Assembly (NCBI GenBank): GCA_026913215.1
Contig: JAPTYK010000001.1
Coordinates: 1,240,001-1,304,000 of the forward strand
Length of the DNA: 64,000 nt
DNA from: Streptomyces diastatochromogenes
GTDB lineage: Bacteria > Actinomycetota > Actinomycetes > Streptomycetales > Streptomycetaceae
Direction of reading: 5' to 3'
This document shows, one piece after another, positions 26,126 through 37,097 of this stretch; position 1 is the stretch's first letter, and every line of letters starts with the position of its first letter. The notes beneath the pieces were generated by a model. It was given only the letters and a program-made list of their open reading frames with translations, was not told the DNA's origin and ran no database searches. The position numbers and the translations under genes are program-made.

Positions 26126-26695
26126 CTAGGAGGAGGCGGGCTTGCTGCCGAGCAGGACGGTGTCGCGACCGTCTTCCTCGGCGAGCAGGACCTTGACCGT
26201 CTCCCGCAGCGACGTGGGGAGGTTCTTGCCGACGTAGTCGGCGCGGATCGGGAGCTCGCGGTGGCCCCGGTCGACGAGGACCGCGAGCTGGACGGCGCGC
26301 GGGCGGCCGATGTCGCCGAGGGCGTCGAGGGCGGCGCGGATGGTGCGGCCGGAGAAGAGGACGTCGTCGACGAGGACGACGAGGCGGCCGTCGATGCCGT
26401 CACCGGGGATCTCGGTGCGGCCGATGGCGCGGGTGGGCTTCATCCGCAGGTCGTCCCGGTACATGGTGATGTCGAGGGAGCCGACCGGGATCTTGGTGCC
26501 GGTGATCGCTTCGAGCTTCTCGGCGAGCCGGCCAGCGAGGAAGACGCCGCGGGTGGGGATGCCGAGGAGGACCACGTCGTCGGCGCCCTTGGCGCGCTCG
26601 ACGATCTCGTGGGCGATGCGGGTCAGGACCCGCGCGATGTCCGGGGCCTCCAGAACGGGCCGCGCGTCATCGCTGTACTGCTGCTGAGTGTCCAT
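26126..26695 (-). CDS. pyrR: Pyrimidine operon regulator PyrR (uracil phosphoribosyltransferase-like)
   Basis: Binds pyr mRNA in response to UMP and may have uracil phosphoribosyltransferase activity. 189 residues, frame intact. The PRPP motif is [20 protein letters not shown]; basic RNA-contact segments include [17 protein letters not shown] and [14 protein letters not shown]. It is the first gene of the operon, and a consensus PyrR-binding loop sits 20-35 nt upstream of its ATG, so autoregulation by blocking translation, as shown for mycobacteria, is likely. Confidence 0.94.
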   Translation of the reverse strand: MDTQQQYSDDARPVLEAPDIARVLTRIAHEIVERAKGADDVVLLGIPTRGVFLAGRLAEKLEAITGTKIPVGSLDITMYRDDLRMKPTRAIGRTEIPGDGIDGRLVVLVDDVLFSGRTIRAALDALGDIGRPRAVQLAVLVDRGHRELPIRADYVGKNLPTSLRETVKVLLAEEDGRDTVLLGSKPASS

Positions 26696-26714
26696 GGAAA
26701 ACGGACCTCCTTCT

Positions 26715-26730
26715 CCGCCTCACGGGACGG
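26715..26730 (-). promoter_or_regulatory. PyrR-binding RNA loop in the pyr leader
   Basis: The leader reads CCGTCCCGTGAGGCGG on the minus strand. It folds as a five-pair stem with hexaloop CCGUGA and fits the known PyrR consensus core RUCCNGNGAGGY at every position. AGGAGG and the pyrR ATG follow closely. A TAGAGT -10-like hexamer at 26766-26761 would start the transcript about 25-30 nt before the loop. Confidence 0.8.
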
Positions 26731-26865
26731 CTCTTAAAGGACGTCGGAATTGCGCCGTTCACTCTACCAGGGGTGCGCGGCGGATTCTCGCGGACCCCCG
26801 CGGCCGTTCCGGACGCCGTCCCCCGGGAGGGGGCGGTACGGACCATTCGGCTTGACGGGTGGGTG

Positions 26866-26878
26866 TAACGCTGCGTAA
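26866..26878 (+). promoter_or_regulatory. BldD box 1 upstream of bldD
   Basis: TAACGCTGCGTAA fits the published BldD consensus TNACNCWGNGTNA at all fixed positions. It overlaps the likely -10 of a promoter whose TTGACG -35 is at 26852-26857, so BldD autorepression is expected. Confidence 0.8.
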
Positions 26879-26880
26879 CC

Positions 26881-26893
26881 TCACAGTGAGTTA
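26881..26893 (+). promoter_or_regulatory. BldD box 2 upstream of bldD
   Basis: TCACAGTGAGTTA fits the BldD consensus with one mismatch (G for C at position 6), 15 bp after box 1. Two phased half-turn sites suit cooperative binding by the cyclic-di-GMP-linked BldD tetramer. Confidence 0.65.
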
Positions 26894-26940
26894 CCAGCCG
26901 CGCGGCGCAGCCGCATGTCGTCACAGCGTCCGGGAGCGTT

Positions 26941-27441
26941 ATGTCCAGCGAATACGCAAAGCAGCTCGGGGCCAAACTCCGCGCCATCCGCACCCAGCAG
27001 GGTCTGTCCCTCCACGGGGTGGAGGAGAAGTCCCAGGGCCGCTGGAAGGCGGTCGTGGTCGGCTCGTACGAGCGCGGTGACCGCGCGGTGACCGTGCAGC
27101 GTCTTGCCGAGCTGGCCGACTTCTACGGCGTGCCGGTGCAGGAGCTCCTGCCGGGCACGACCCCGGGCGGGGCCGCCGAGCCGCCGCCGAAGCTGGTCCT
27201 GGACCTGGAGCGCCTGGCGCACGTGCCGCAGGAGAAGGCCGGCCCGCTCCAGCGCTACGCGGCGACGATCCAGTCGCAGCGCGGCGACTACAACGGCAAG
27301 GTGCTGTCGATCCGTCAGGACGACCTGCGCACCCTCGCCGTCATCTACGACCAGTCCCCCTCGGTCCTCACCGAGCAGCTGATCAGCTGGGGCGTCCTGG
27401 ACGCGGACGCGCGCCGCGCGGTCGCCCACGAGGACAACTGA
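26941..27441 (+). CDS. bldD: BldD, cyclic-di-GMP-responsive master regulator of development
   Basis: Represses sporulation genes during vegetative growth when bound to tetrameric cyclic-di-GMP. 166 residues, frame intact. The N-terminal HTH_3 domain covers about 8-70 (LRAIRTQQGLSLHGVEEKS, VVVGSYERGDRAVTVQRLAE). The C-terminal domain contains the signature RGD (residues 114-116) and RQDD (125-128), spaced by eight residues, exactly as in the S. venezuelae protein. It is divergent from the pyr operon with two BldD boxes upstream and an 18-bp terminator downstream. Confidence 0.98.
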   Translation: MSSEYAKQLGAKLRAIRTQQGLSLHGVEEKSQGRWKAVVVGSYERGDRAVTVQRLAELADFYGVPVQELLPGTTPGGAAEPPPKLVLDLERLAHVPQEKAGPLQRYAATIQSQRGDYNGKVLSIRQDDLRTLAVIYDQSPSVLTEQLISWGVLDADARRAVAHEDN

Positions 27442-27470
27442 CCCTCGGCGAGGGCAGAGAAGAACGTACC

Positions 27471-27510
27471 GCCGGGCCCGTGGACGTCATCCGACGTCCA
27501 CGGGCCCGGC
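27471..27510 (+). terminator. Terminator after bldD
   Basis: Perfect 18-bp stem (27471-27488 with 27493-27510), four-base loop, followed by GCTTTCC, 29 bp beyond the bldD stop. Confidence 0.9.
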
Positions 27511-27532
27511 GCTTTCCCCGGAGCGCTGGCGT

Positions 27533-27573
27533 GCGAAGGGGCCCGCAGCACCGAGTGCTGCGGGCCCCTTCGC
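27533..27573 (-). terminator. Terminator after nusB
   Basis: Perfect 19-bp stem (27533-27551 with 27555-27573), three-base loop, 13 bp beyond the nusB stop on the minus strand. With the bldD hairpin it forms a pair of back-to-back terminators. Confidence 0.9.
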
Positions 27574-27586
27574 GTGCCGTACGGGA

Positions 27587-28024
27587 CTAGGCGTCCGCGT
27601 CCCGGCGCAGGCGCGGCTTCAGGTCCTTGAGGCGCCCCAGCAGGCCGTTGACGAAGGCCGGGGACTCGTCGGTGGAGAACTCCTTGGCGAGCTGCACCGC
27701 CTCGTCGATCGCGACCGCGTCGGGCGTGCCGTCCTCCCAGATCACCTCGTACGCACCGAGGCGCACGATGTTCCGGTCGGCGACGGGCATCCGGTCGAGG
27801 TCCCAGTCCACCGCGTAGGTCGCGATGAGCTCGTCGATCCGCGCCACGTGGGACGCGTACCCCTCGACCAGCTGCATGGTGAAGTCGCTGACCGGCGGCT
27901 GGCGGTCGTCGGACCGCGAGTGCCGGACCTGGTCGGCGAGGACCTCCTGGACGGAGGCGCCGCGCTGGTCGGCCTCGAAGAGGATCTGGAAGGCGCGCTT
28001 GCGCGCCTTGCTCCGAGCGGCCAC
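27587..28024 (-). CDS. nusB: Transcription antitermination factor NusB
   Basis: All-helical RNA-binding factor that with NusE/S10 binds boxA of rRNA leaders. 145 residues, frame intact. RKRAFQILFEADQRG at the N-terminus, then DRNIVRLGAYEVIWEDGTPD and AIDEAVQLAKEFSTDESPAF match the family. GTG start, 2 bp after the efp stop, so co-translated with efp. Confidence 0.95.
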   Translation of the reverse strand: MAARSKARKRAFQILFEADQRGASVQEVLADQVRHSRSDDRQPPVSDFTMQLVEGYASHVARIDELIATYAVDWDLDRMPVADRNIVRLGAYEVIWEDGTPDAVAIDEAVQLAKEFSTDESPAFVNGLLGRLKDLKPRLRRDADA

Positions 28025-28026
28025 GG

Positions 28027-28593
28027 TTACTTGTTCACCCGGCCGAGGTAGCTGCTGTCGCGGGTGTCGACCTTGACCTTCTCACCGGTGGTGATGAAGA
28101 GCGGGACCTGGATCTGGTGGCCGGTCTCCAGCGTGGCGGGCTTGGTGCCACCGGTGGAGCGGTCGCCCTGGACGCCCGGCTCGGTCTCGGCGATGACCAG
28201 CTCGACGGCGGCCGGGAGCTCGACGTAGAGCACCTCGCCCTCGTGCTGCGCGACGGAGGCGGTGAAGCCCTCGATGAGGAAGTTGGCGGCGTCGCCGACG
28301 TTCTTCCTGTCGATGTGCAGCTGGTCGTAGGTCTCCATGTCCATGAAGACGAAGTACTCGCCGTCCATGTAGGAGAACTGCATGTCACGACGGTCGATGG
28401 TGGCCGTGTCGACCTTCGTGCCGGCGTTGAAGGTCTTGTCGACGACCTTGCCGGAGAGCACGTGCTTGAGCTTCGTGCGCACGAAGGCCGGGCCCTTGCC
28501 GGGCTTGACGTGCTGGAACTCGACGACGGACCAGAGCTGGCCCCCGTCGAGCTTGAGCACCATGCCGTTCTTGAGGTCGTTCGTGGAAGCCAC
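28027..28593 (-). CDS. efp: Translation elongation factor P
   Basis: Relieves ribosome stalling at polyproline. 188 residues, frame intact. The domain I loop [10 protein letters not shown] carries the tip residue Lys33 in the KPGKGPA form seen in actinobacteria. Domains II and III follow ([32 protein letters not shown]). No epmA, ymfI or earP modification gene is visible nearby, consistent with a form that works unmodified. Confidence 0.96.
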   Translation of the reverse strand: MASTNDLKNGMVLKLDGGQLWSVVEFQHVKPGKGPAFVRTKLKHVLSGKVVDKTFNAGTKVDTATIDRRDMQFSYMDGEYFVFMDMETYDQLHIDRKNVGDAANFLIEGFTASVAQHEGEVLYVELPAAVELVIAETEPGVQGDRSTGGTKPATLETGHQIQVPLFITTGEKVKVDTRDSSYLGRVNK

Positions 28594-28641
28594 GGTTGCG
28601 GAATCTCCTGGACTGACGTGGACCGGGGAGGCGTACGCGCC

Positions 28642-29750
28642 TTACAGCGCGAGCAGCTCCTTGGTCGTGATGGTGAGTAGCTCGGGTCCGCCGTCCGCCT
28701 CCTGGCGCACGACGAGCGTGTCATCGATCCGGACTCCGCCCCGGCCCGGGAGGTGGACCCCCGGTTCGACGGTGACCGGCACGCAAGCGTCCAGTTTACC
28801 CATGGCCGAAGGCGAGAGCTGCGGGTCCTCGTCGATTTCGAGCCCCACCCCGTGCCCGGTGAGGGGCACGGCGGCCTCCGCGTGCCCCGCGGCGTCCAGG
28901 ATCTGGCGGGCCGCCCGGTCCACGTCCCGGTAGTCGGCGCCGGGGGCCAGGGACTCGCGTCCCGCCCGCTGAGCGGCGAAGACGAGCTCGTACAGCTCGA
29001 TCTGCCAGTCGGCGGGGTGGTGCCGATGACGAAGGTGCGGCCGATCTCGCACCGGTAGCCGCGGTAGTCGGCGCCGAGGCAGACGGAGAGGAAATCACCC
29101 TCCTCGACCCGCCGGTCGGTGGGCCGGTGCCCCCGGCGCCCGGAGTGCGGGCCGGTCCCCACCGAGGTGGGGAAGGCGGCCCCGTCGGCGCCGTGGTCGA
29201 CGAGCCGCCGCTCCAGCTCCAGGGCGAGGTGGCGCTCGGTCCGCCCCACGAGGATCGACTCCAGGAGCTCGCCGAGCGCCTGGTCGGCGATCTCCGCCGC
29301 GATCCGCAGACAGGCGATCTCGTCCTCGTCCTGACGATCCTGAGCTGCTCCACGGCGCAGGCGAGGTCGGCGAGGCGCAGGGCCGGGCGACGGAGCCCAT
29401 GGCCCGGTGCCGGGCCACGGTCAGGTGGTGCTCCTCGACCGCGAGCGCGTCGGCGCCGCCCGGCGGGCGAGGTCGACGGCGGTGACCGCCGGATCGCCGC
29501 CCCCGGCGGGCAGGACCTGCTGCCGGAGCAGCTCGTCGAGGCGTCCGTCGGCGGGCTCGGCGCCGGGCGCGACGGGACAGAGCAGGACGTCGGTGTCCGG
29601 CTCCGGCCCGACGAGGAGGACCGCGCCGGGCGGCGAACCACCCGCGAGATAGCGGACGTTGGCGGGGCGGGAGACCAGGGCCGCCGGGCTGCCCGCGGCC
29701 GCGCACCGGTCGCGCAGCCGTACACGGCGGTCCGCATACACCTCTGACAT
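28642..29750 (-). CDS. M24 (aminopeptidase P/creatinase-fold) protein with altered metal ligands (frame-broken)
   Basis: Pita-bread-fold protein usually labelled Xaa-Pro aminopeptidase, about 370 residues after repair. The N-terminal creatinase domain (SRPANVRYLAGGSPPGAVLL) and the catalytic domain (GHGVGLEIDEDP; TVEPGVHLPGRGGVRIDDT) are clear. The usual ligands Asp, Asp, His, Glu, Glu read Cys, Glu, His, Glu, Asp here: SVCLGADYRGYRCEIGRTF replaces the normal (I/V)DxG...SDxTRT, and the final Glu is Asp. The neighbouring catalytic His of IHE is Asp. Breaks lie near 29460, 29335 and 29022, away from these motifs. Catalytic activity is doubtful; it sits directly upstream of efp. Confidence 0.82.
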
Positions 29751-29810
29751 GCTCCGAGCCTACGAGCGCGGCGGCGGGCCGTCCTGTTCAGAACGGCCGT
29801 CCGGGCGGGC

Positions 29811-30867
29811 TCACCAGGTCGGCGGGCTCGCGATCGCGCGGGCGAGGACGTCGTCGAGGACGCGCGCGGTGGTCTCCACGTCGTACGTGGAGTTGTCGAT
29901 GATCGGCAGGCCCGAGCCGTACCAGCCGGCCATCCGGCCGTGGATGGCGGCGACCTCCTCGTCCGAGAGGCGCCGGTTGCCGCTGCGCTCGGCGTTGCGC
30001 TCCAGGACGACCTCCAGGCCGGGCAGGAGGACGACGGGCAGCAGCCCGGGGCCCACGTGGCGCTTCCAGCCGCCGAGGCCGACGACGGGCCGGTCGGGGA
30101 AGACGGCGTCGTCGACGATGCAGGAGATGCCGTTGGCCAGGAAGTTGCGCGCGGCGAAGCCGCAGGTGCGGCGGGCGAGCCGGTACTGCGCCTCGGAGTG
30201 CTCGTTCCAGCCGGACTGCGGGTCGGCGAAGCCGGAGCAGACCCACTCGCGGACGTCGTCGAGGCTGATGTGCGCGGTGGGCACGCGGCGGCGCTGCGCC
30301 CAGTGCCGGGCGACGGTCGTCTTGCCCGCGCCCGCGGGCCCGATCAGCAGCACGGCGAGGGTCGCCGTCCGGTCCCGGCGCCGTGCTCCACGGGCGGCGC
30401 GCCCGGCAGGGTCGGCGCGCTCACGGGCGGCAGCGGACGTGCCCGGTGAGGTCGGCGCGCGGCGGGGCGGCGGGACGGGGCCCGGAGGCGGGGTGCTGCG
30501 GGGCGGCGGGATGAGGGCCGGAGGCGGGGTGCTGCAGGGCAGCGGGGTGCGGCCGGAGGCGGGATGCTGCGGGCAGCAGGGTGGGGCCCGGAGGCGGGAT
30601 GCTGCAGGGCGGCGGGGTGCGGCCCGGGGGCCGGGTGCTGCGGAGCGGCCGGGTGGGGGCCGTCGGATGCTGCGGTATGCCCCGGGGCGCCCCAGCCCGG
30701 CGGGGCGTGCGGGGCCGGGGAGCCCCGGCCTGGACGGTCAGGTGCACACCGAGCCGGGGTCCGGAGGCCGGTCCCGGGTACGGGGTGCCCGGCGGAACCG
30801 GCGGGGGGACGACCGGCTGCCCACCGGGGTCGCCGCCGCCCGCCGGACCCCCCACTGCGTGCTGCAT
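29811..30867 (-). CDS. P-loop ATPase/kinase-like protein with Pro/His-rich repeat N-terminus (frame-broken)
   Basis: The C-terminal 180 residues form a small NTPase: Walker [19 protein letters not shown], then [31 protein letters not shown] in the Walker B position and an Arg-rich lid ([12 protein letters not shown]). It resembles the zeta-toxin/AAA_33 kinase group. The N-terminal part, starting at ATG 30867 ([11 protein letters not shown]), is a low-complexity tail rich in Pro, His, Gly and Ala containing a 12-residue repeat. Several one-base losses inside the repeat (near 30725, 30660-30560, 30365) scramble the frame. The substrate is unknown. It follows the aro genes in the same direction. 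Confidence 0.7.
30460..30675 (-). repeat. 36-bp tandem repeat encoding [16 protein letters not shown] units
   Basis: Anchor GCTGC recurs at 30495, 30531, 30566, 30601, 30637 and 30669, i.e. periods 36, 35, 35, 36, 32. The unit encodes about 12 residues ([12 protein letters not shown]). The 35-bp units probably lost one base, as elsewhere in the window. Confidence 0.8.
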
Positions 30868-30938
30868 CCGGTGCCACTCCGTCTCGTGCGCCTGATGGAT
30901 CCCCGGACCGGTGTGTCCGTGGACGGGCGAAACGTTAC

Positions 30939-30972
30939 CGTCCCCGGCCCCACAGGGGAACGGCCGGGGACG
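30939..30972 (-). terminator. Possible terminator after aroQ
   Basis: An 11-bp stem (30939-30949 with 30962-30972) with a 12-base loop lies 56 bp past the aroQ stop and before the P-loop gene. Confidence 0.5.
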
Positions 30973-31027
30973 CCCCTGGTGCCCGGCCGCCCCCGTCAGG
31001 CCTTGCCGGATCCTGCCGGACCCCTGT

Positions 31028-32562
<1,535 letters not shown>

Positions 32563-32566
<4 letters not shown>

Positions 32567-33079
32567 ACGTCCTTCAACTCCAGTGCGTCGAGGACCGCCT
32601 GGGCGACCTCTTCGGGGTGCGGTCGTCCGTGGTGACGACGGCGCGTGCGACTTCTTCGTACAGATGGCGGCGCGCCTCCATCAGCTCGCGCCACTGGCGG
32701 CGCGGGTTGACGGCGAGCAGCGGCCGGGCGGTGTTGAGCCCGACCCGGCGTACGGCCTCCTCGACGTCCATCGAGAGGTACGCGACGGGCAGCCCGGCGA
32801 GCAGGGCGCGGGTCCCGGCGTCCAGGACGGCGCCGCCGCCGAGGGCGAGGACGCCCTCGTGCCCGGCGACGGCCGCGGCGACCGCGCCCGCTCCAGGGCG
32901 CGGAAGTGCTCCTCGCCGTCCTCGACGAAGATGTCGGAGATCTCGCGTCCTTCGGCGGCGACGATGTCGGCGTCGGTGTCCCGGTAGGGCGCGCCGAGCC
33001 GTGCGGCCAGGAGCGCGCCCACCGTGGACTTGCCGGAGCCCATGGGGCCGACGAGGACGACCAGGGGTCCGGCGGTCAC
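32563..33079 (-). CDS. aroK: Shikimate kinase (frame-broken)
   Basis: Phosphorylates shikimate. Walker [19 protein letters not shown]; shikimate-binding [32 protein letters not shown] segment after the first break, and the lid region [16 protein letters not shown]. Breaks near 32890 and 32622. GTG 33079 overlaps the aroC stop (GTGA). About 172 residues after repair, normal for AroK. Confidence 0.92.
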
Positions 33080-34259
33080 CGGATGGTCAGGTTGTCGAGG
33101 TACGAGCGGACGTTGCGACGGGTCTCGGGGACGCTGTCGCCGCCGAACTTCTCGACGACCGCGTCCGCGAGGACGAGCGCGACCATGGCCTCGGCGACGA
33201 TGCCGGCGGCGGGGACGGCGCAGACGTCGGAGCGCTGGTGGTGGGCGGCGCGCGCCTCGCCGGTGGCGACGTCGATCGTGGCCAGGGCGCGCGGGACGGT
33301 CGCGATCGGCTTCATCGCGGCGCGGACGCGCAGCAGCTCGCCGGTGGTCAGGCCGCCCTCGGTGCCGCCGGAGCGGCCGGAGGTGCGCTTGATGCCGTCC
33401 TCGGTGCGCACGATCTCGTCGTGGGCCTGGGAGCCGGGCACGCGGGCGAGGTCGAAGCCGTCGCCGACCTCGACGCCCTTGATGGCCTGGATGCCCATGA
33501 GGGCGGCGGCGAGGCGGGCGTCGAGACGGCGGTCCCAGTGGACGTGCGAGCCGAGGCCGACGGGCACGCCGTAGGCGAGGACCTCGACGACGCCGCCGAG
33601 GGTGTCGCCGTCCTTGTGGGCCTGGTCGATCTCGGCGACCATCGCCTTCGACGCGTCGGCGTCGAGGCAGCGGACCGGGTCGGCGTCGAGCTTCTCGACG
33701 TCGGCGGGGGTCGGGTAGAGGCCGTACGGGGCCTTGGCGGCGGCCAGCTCGACGACGTGGCTCACGATCTCGATGCCGGCGGCCTCCTTGAGGAAGGACC
33801 GGGCGACGGCGCCGAGGGCGACACGGGCGGCGGTCTCCCGGGCGCTGGCGCGCTCCAGGATCGGCCGGGCCTCGTCGAAGCCGTACTTCTGCATGCCGGC
33901 GAGGTCGGCGTGGCCGGGACGGGGCCGGGTCAGGGGCGCGTTGCGGCCCGTCTCCTGAGCTCCGAGGGGTCGACCGGGTCGGCCGACATGACCTTCTCCC
34001 ACTTGGGCCACTCGGTGTTGCCGACCATGACGGCGATCGGGGAACCGAGGGAGAGCCCGTGCCGGACGCCGCCGAGGAAGGTGACCTCGTCCTGCTCGAA
34101 CTTCATGCGGGCGCCACGCCCATAGCCGAGGCGTCGCCGCGCCAGGTGGTCCGCCACCAGCTCAGTGGTGACCGGGACGCCGGCGGGAAGACCCTCCAGC
34201 GTCGCGACCAGCGCGGGTCCGTGGGATTCCCCAGCGGTCAGCCAACGCAACCTGCTCAA
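33076..34259 (-). CDS. aroC: Chorismate synthase (frame-broken)
   Basis: FMN-dependent final step of the shikimate pathway. [38 protein letters not shown] and the later [19 protein letters not shown] signature are diagnostic, with [20 protein letters not shown] after the single break near 33955. The start is TTG 34259, supported by AGGAG five bases upstream and by the conserved [13 protein letters not shown]. About 394 residues. Confidence 0.95.
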
Positions 34260-34431
34260 CGATGCTCCTCATGCTCGCGCCCGGGCACTGCTCAGGCACG
34301 ACCGGGTGCGCGGCCCTGGCCCGCCTCCCCCGATCCTCCCACGCCCGGGGGGTGAACCGGCCCTCCGGTCCAGCTATCGGACGTCGGCCCGGCTCTTCGG
34401 AGCGGCCCCGGCCCCCTCGGTACGGGAAATC

Positions 34432-35273
34432 CTAACGAGCCGCCAGCGCCCGCTCCCCCGCCGCCCGCATCGCCGCGAGCGGGGCCCTCGGGACGCCCGT
34501 CATCTGTTCGACCTGGAGGACGGCCTGGTGGACGAGGAGGTCGAGGCCGCCGACGACCTTGCCGCCGCGGTCGGACCAGGCGGCCGCGAGGGGGGTCGGC
34601 CAGGGGTCGTACAGGACGTCGAACAGGGTGCCGACCGTGTCGGGGACGGCCGTCGCCAGGGCGTTCGTGGTGCCGGCCGGGGTGGTCGCGATGACCAGCG
34701 GCGCGTCGAAGGACTCCGCCGCCCGCTCCCAGTCGGCGGTGCGGACGTCCACGCCGAGCCGCTCGCCCCAGCCGCGCATCTCCTCGGCCCGCGCCTCGCT
34801 CCGTACGTACGCGGTGACGGGGCCGGCGCAGATCCGGGCGAGGGCGGCGAGCGCGGAGGAGGCGGTGGCGCCGGCGCCGAGGACGGCCGCCGACTCCACC
34901 TTCTCCACGCCCGCTCGCGCAGGGCGGCGATCATGCCGGGGATGTCGGTGTTGTCGCCGACCCGGCGCCCGTCCTCCCGGAGGACCACGGTGTTGACGGC
35001 CTCCACCGAGGCGGCCGTGTCACTGATTTCGTCGAGCAGCGGGATGACCGCCCGCTTCAGCGGCATGGTCAGCGAGAGCCCGGCCCAGGTCTCGTCCAGC
35101 TCGGTCACGAACCCGGGCAGCGCCGCCTCGTCGACCTCGAAGCGGTCGTACGACCAGTCGACGAGCCCCAGCTCGGCGTACGCGGCGCGGTGCAGGACCG
35201 GGGAGAGCGAGTGGGCGATGGGCGAACCGAGGACGGCCGCGCGGCGCCCCGTCTCACTGGTTCGTGTGGGCAT
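34432..35273 (-). CDS. aroE: Shikimate dehydrogenase (NADP+) (frame-broken)
   Basis: Reduces dehydroshikimate to shikimate. N-terminal substrate domain: AAVLGSPIAHSLSPVLHRAA and GLSLTMPLKRAVIPLL with the catalytic Lys, then NTVVLREDGRRVGDNTDIPG with the Asp. NADP Rossmann motif VLGAGATASSALAALA. The break near 34915 is GGGG read as GGG in RERGVEKVE. ATG 35273 overlaps the mltG stop by 20 bp. About 281 residues. Confidence 0.92.
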
Positions 35274-36995
35274 TGAACTTTTCCTTCAACCTGTTGTGCT
35301 CGGCCAGGGTCTTCGCGAACTCGGTCTTGTTCATGCCGTCGGTGGCGACGAAGTAGAGCCAGCCGTCGTTCGTGGGGTTGAGCATGGCGGCCAGCGCTTC
35401 GTTGCCAGGGTTGCCGATCGGTCCCGGCGGGAGGCCCTTGTGCTTGTACGTGTTGTACGGGTCGGTGTTGGTGTTCGCCTCTTGCTCGGAGATCTTGATC
35501 TCGCTCTGACCCTTCAGGTAGTTGAGGGTCGAGTCGAACTGCAACAGCTGGACGGTCTCCATGTTGCTCGGCTTGAGGCGGTTGTAGACGACCTCCGCCA
35601 TCTTGCGGAAGTCCTCGTGGGTCTTGCCCTCCGCCTGGACCAGGCTCGCGATCGTGATGAGTTCCCACGGTCCCTTGACGCCCAGCGCCTTCGCTTTCGC
35701 ATCCAGGTCGAGCTTGGTGTACTCCTGGTTCGCGCGGGCCACCATCTTGCGCAGGACGTCCTCGGGCTTGCCGCCCTTGGCGACCGGGTAGCTCGCGGGG
35801 AAAAGGAAGCCCTCCAAGGGGTCCTTGACGTCCGCGTGGTTCTTCGCCCAGTCGGGCAGCCCGAGGGAGTCCGCCTTCGCGAACGCGATCTCCTTGGTGG
35901 TGCCCGGCTTGAGGTCCAGACGCTCGTCGAGCTTCTCGTAGACCCAGGCGTTCCGCTTGCCCTCGGGGATGATGAGGTTGGCCTGGCTGGCCGGGTTGAG
36001 CATCAGAGTGACCGCGCTGTCCGCCGACATCTCCTTCTTCAGGGTGTAGGCGCCCGCCTGGATCGAGAGGCCCTTGGGGTTCTTCTGCTGTGCGGAGACG
36101 AAGGCGTCGACGCTCTTGACGACGCCGGCCTTCTTGAGGATGTTGCCGATCTCGTAGCCGCCGGCGTCCTTCGGGATCTCGACCTGTACGACCCCGCTGC
36201 CGCCGCCCGCGTAGTCGGGCGCCGCGCCGAACTGGCCCTGCCAGAACTTGTAGCCGAAGTAGCCGATGCCGCCCACGCCGCCCACGAGGACGGCGGCGAC
36301 GACCAGGCAGGCCACGCCGTTCTTGCCTTTGCGTTTCTTCGCTTTGCTGCGGCGTTCGCGGTCGGCCTCGCGGGAGCCCCGGCCGCGGCCCGGCTCCTCG
36401 TCGTGGTCGTCGTGCTCGTCGTCACCGCCGGTGAAGAAGGGGTGGTTCTCCTCCTCCGGCTCGGCGGGTGCGCCTCTTCCTCCGGGGCCCAGTCGACGAC
36501 CGGCTCCGGCGGGTTCTGCCGGTGGCCGGGCGGCTGGGGCGGCGGGTAGGCCTCGGGGGTCCCGTAGAGGTCGGGGTTCTGACCGCCGTACGGGTCGGCC
36601 GGGGGGGCGTTGTACGCCATCGCCGCCTGGCCGGTCTCCCAGTTGCCGTCGTACTGCTGCCCGAGGTTCCCGGGCGTGTCGTATCCGCCCGGGTACCCCG
36701 TCTCGTACTGCTGGGGCTGCTGCGGCTGCTGGTACTGCTGTTGATGCTGCTGGTACTGGGGGTCGACGTACTGCTGCTGCTGGTGGTACTGCTGCTGGTA
36801 CGGGTCCCCCTCGTACCCCTGGCCGCCCTGGCCGTACGGATCCGCGTAGCCCTGGCCGCCGTGACCGTACTGGTTCGCCTGCTGCGGGTGCTGCGGGTGC
36901 GGGTACTGCTGCTGGCCCTCCCACCCCTGGTCCCCGTAGAGCGGGTCCCCGGGGTGCCACGGTTCGGAGCCAGGGCCCCGGCCATACTCAGTCAT
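35254..36995 (-). CDS. mltG: Endolytic murein transglycosylase MltG with long Gln/Tyr-rich N-terminus (frame-broken once)
   Basis: Membrane-anchored lytic transglycosylase that cuts nascent glycan strands. The first 180 residues are a cytoplasmic low-complexity tail rich in Gln, Tyr, Pro and Gly, then an acidic patch (GGDDEHDDHDEEPGRG), a basic patch and one transmembrane helix (VACLVVAAVLVGGVGGIGYF). The YceG/MltG domain follows, with the catalytic Glu in ASLVQAEGKTHEDF and the conserved FDSTLNYL and KGLPPGPIGNPG. A break near 36472 lies in the linker. ATG 36995 begins MTEYGRGPGSEPW. About 580 residues. Confidence 0.92.
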
Positions 36996-37097
36996 CGATC
37001 CCCAAAACAGCCGCGAGGCTTCCGGACGATCCGCCTCTACGTAGTGCGGCAGCTGTTCGAACACCGCCGCATCGCGCGGAACGTTACCGTATCGCGA

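Noticed and set aside
30460..30675. CRISPR array
   Set aside because: Periodic repeats of about 36 bp, but with no unique spacers; the whole unit repeats and is coding.
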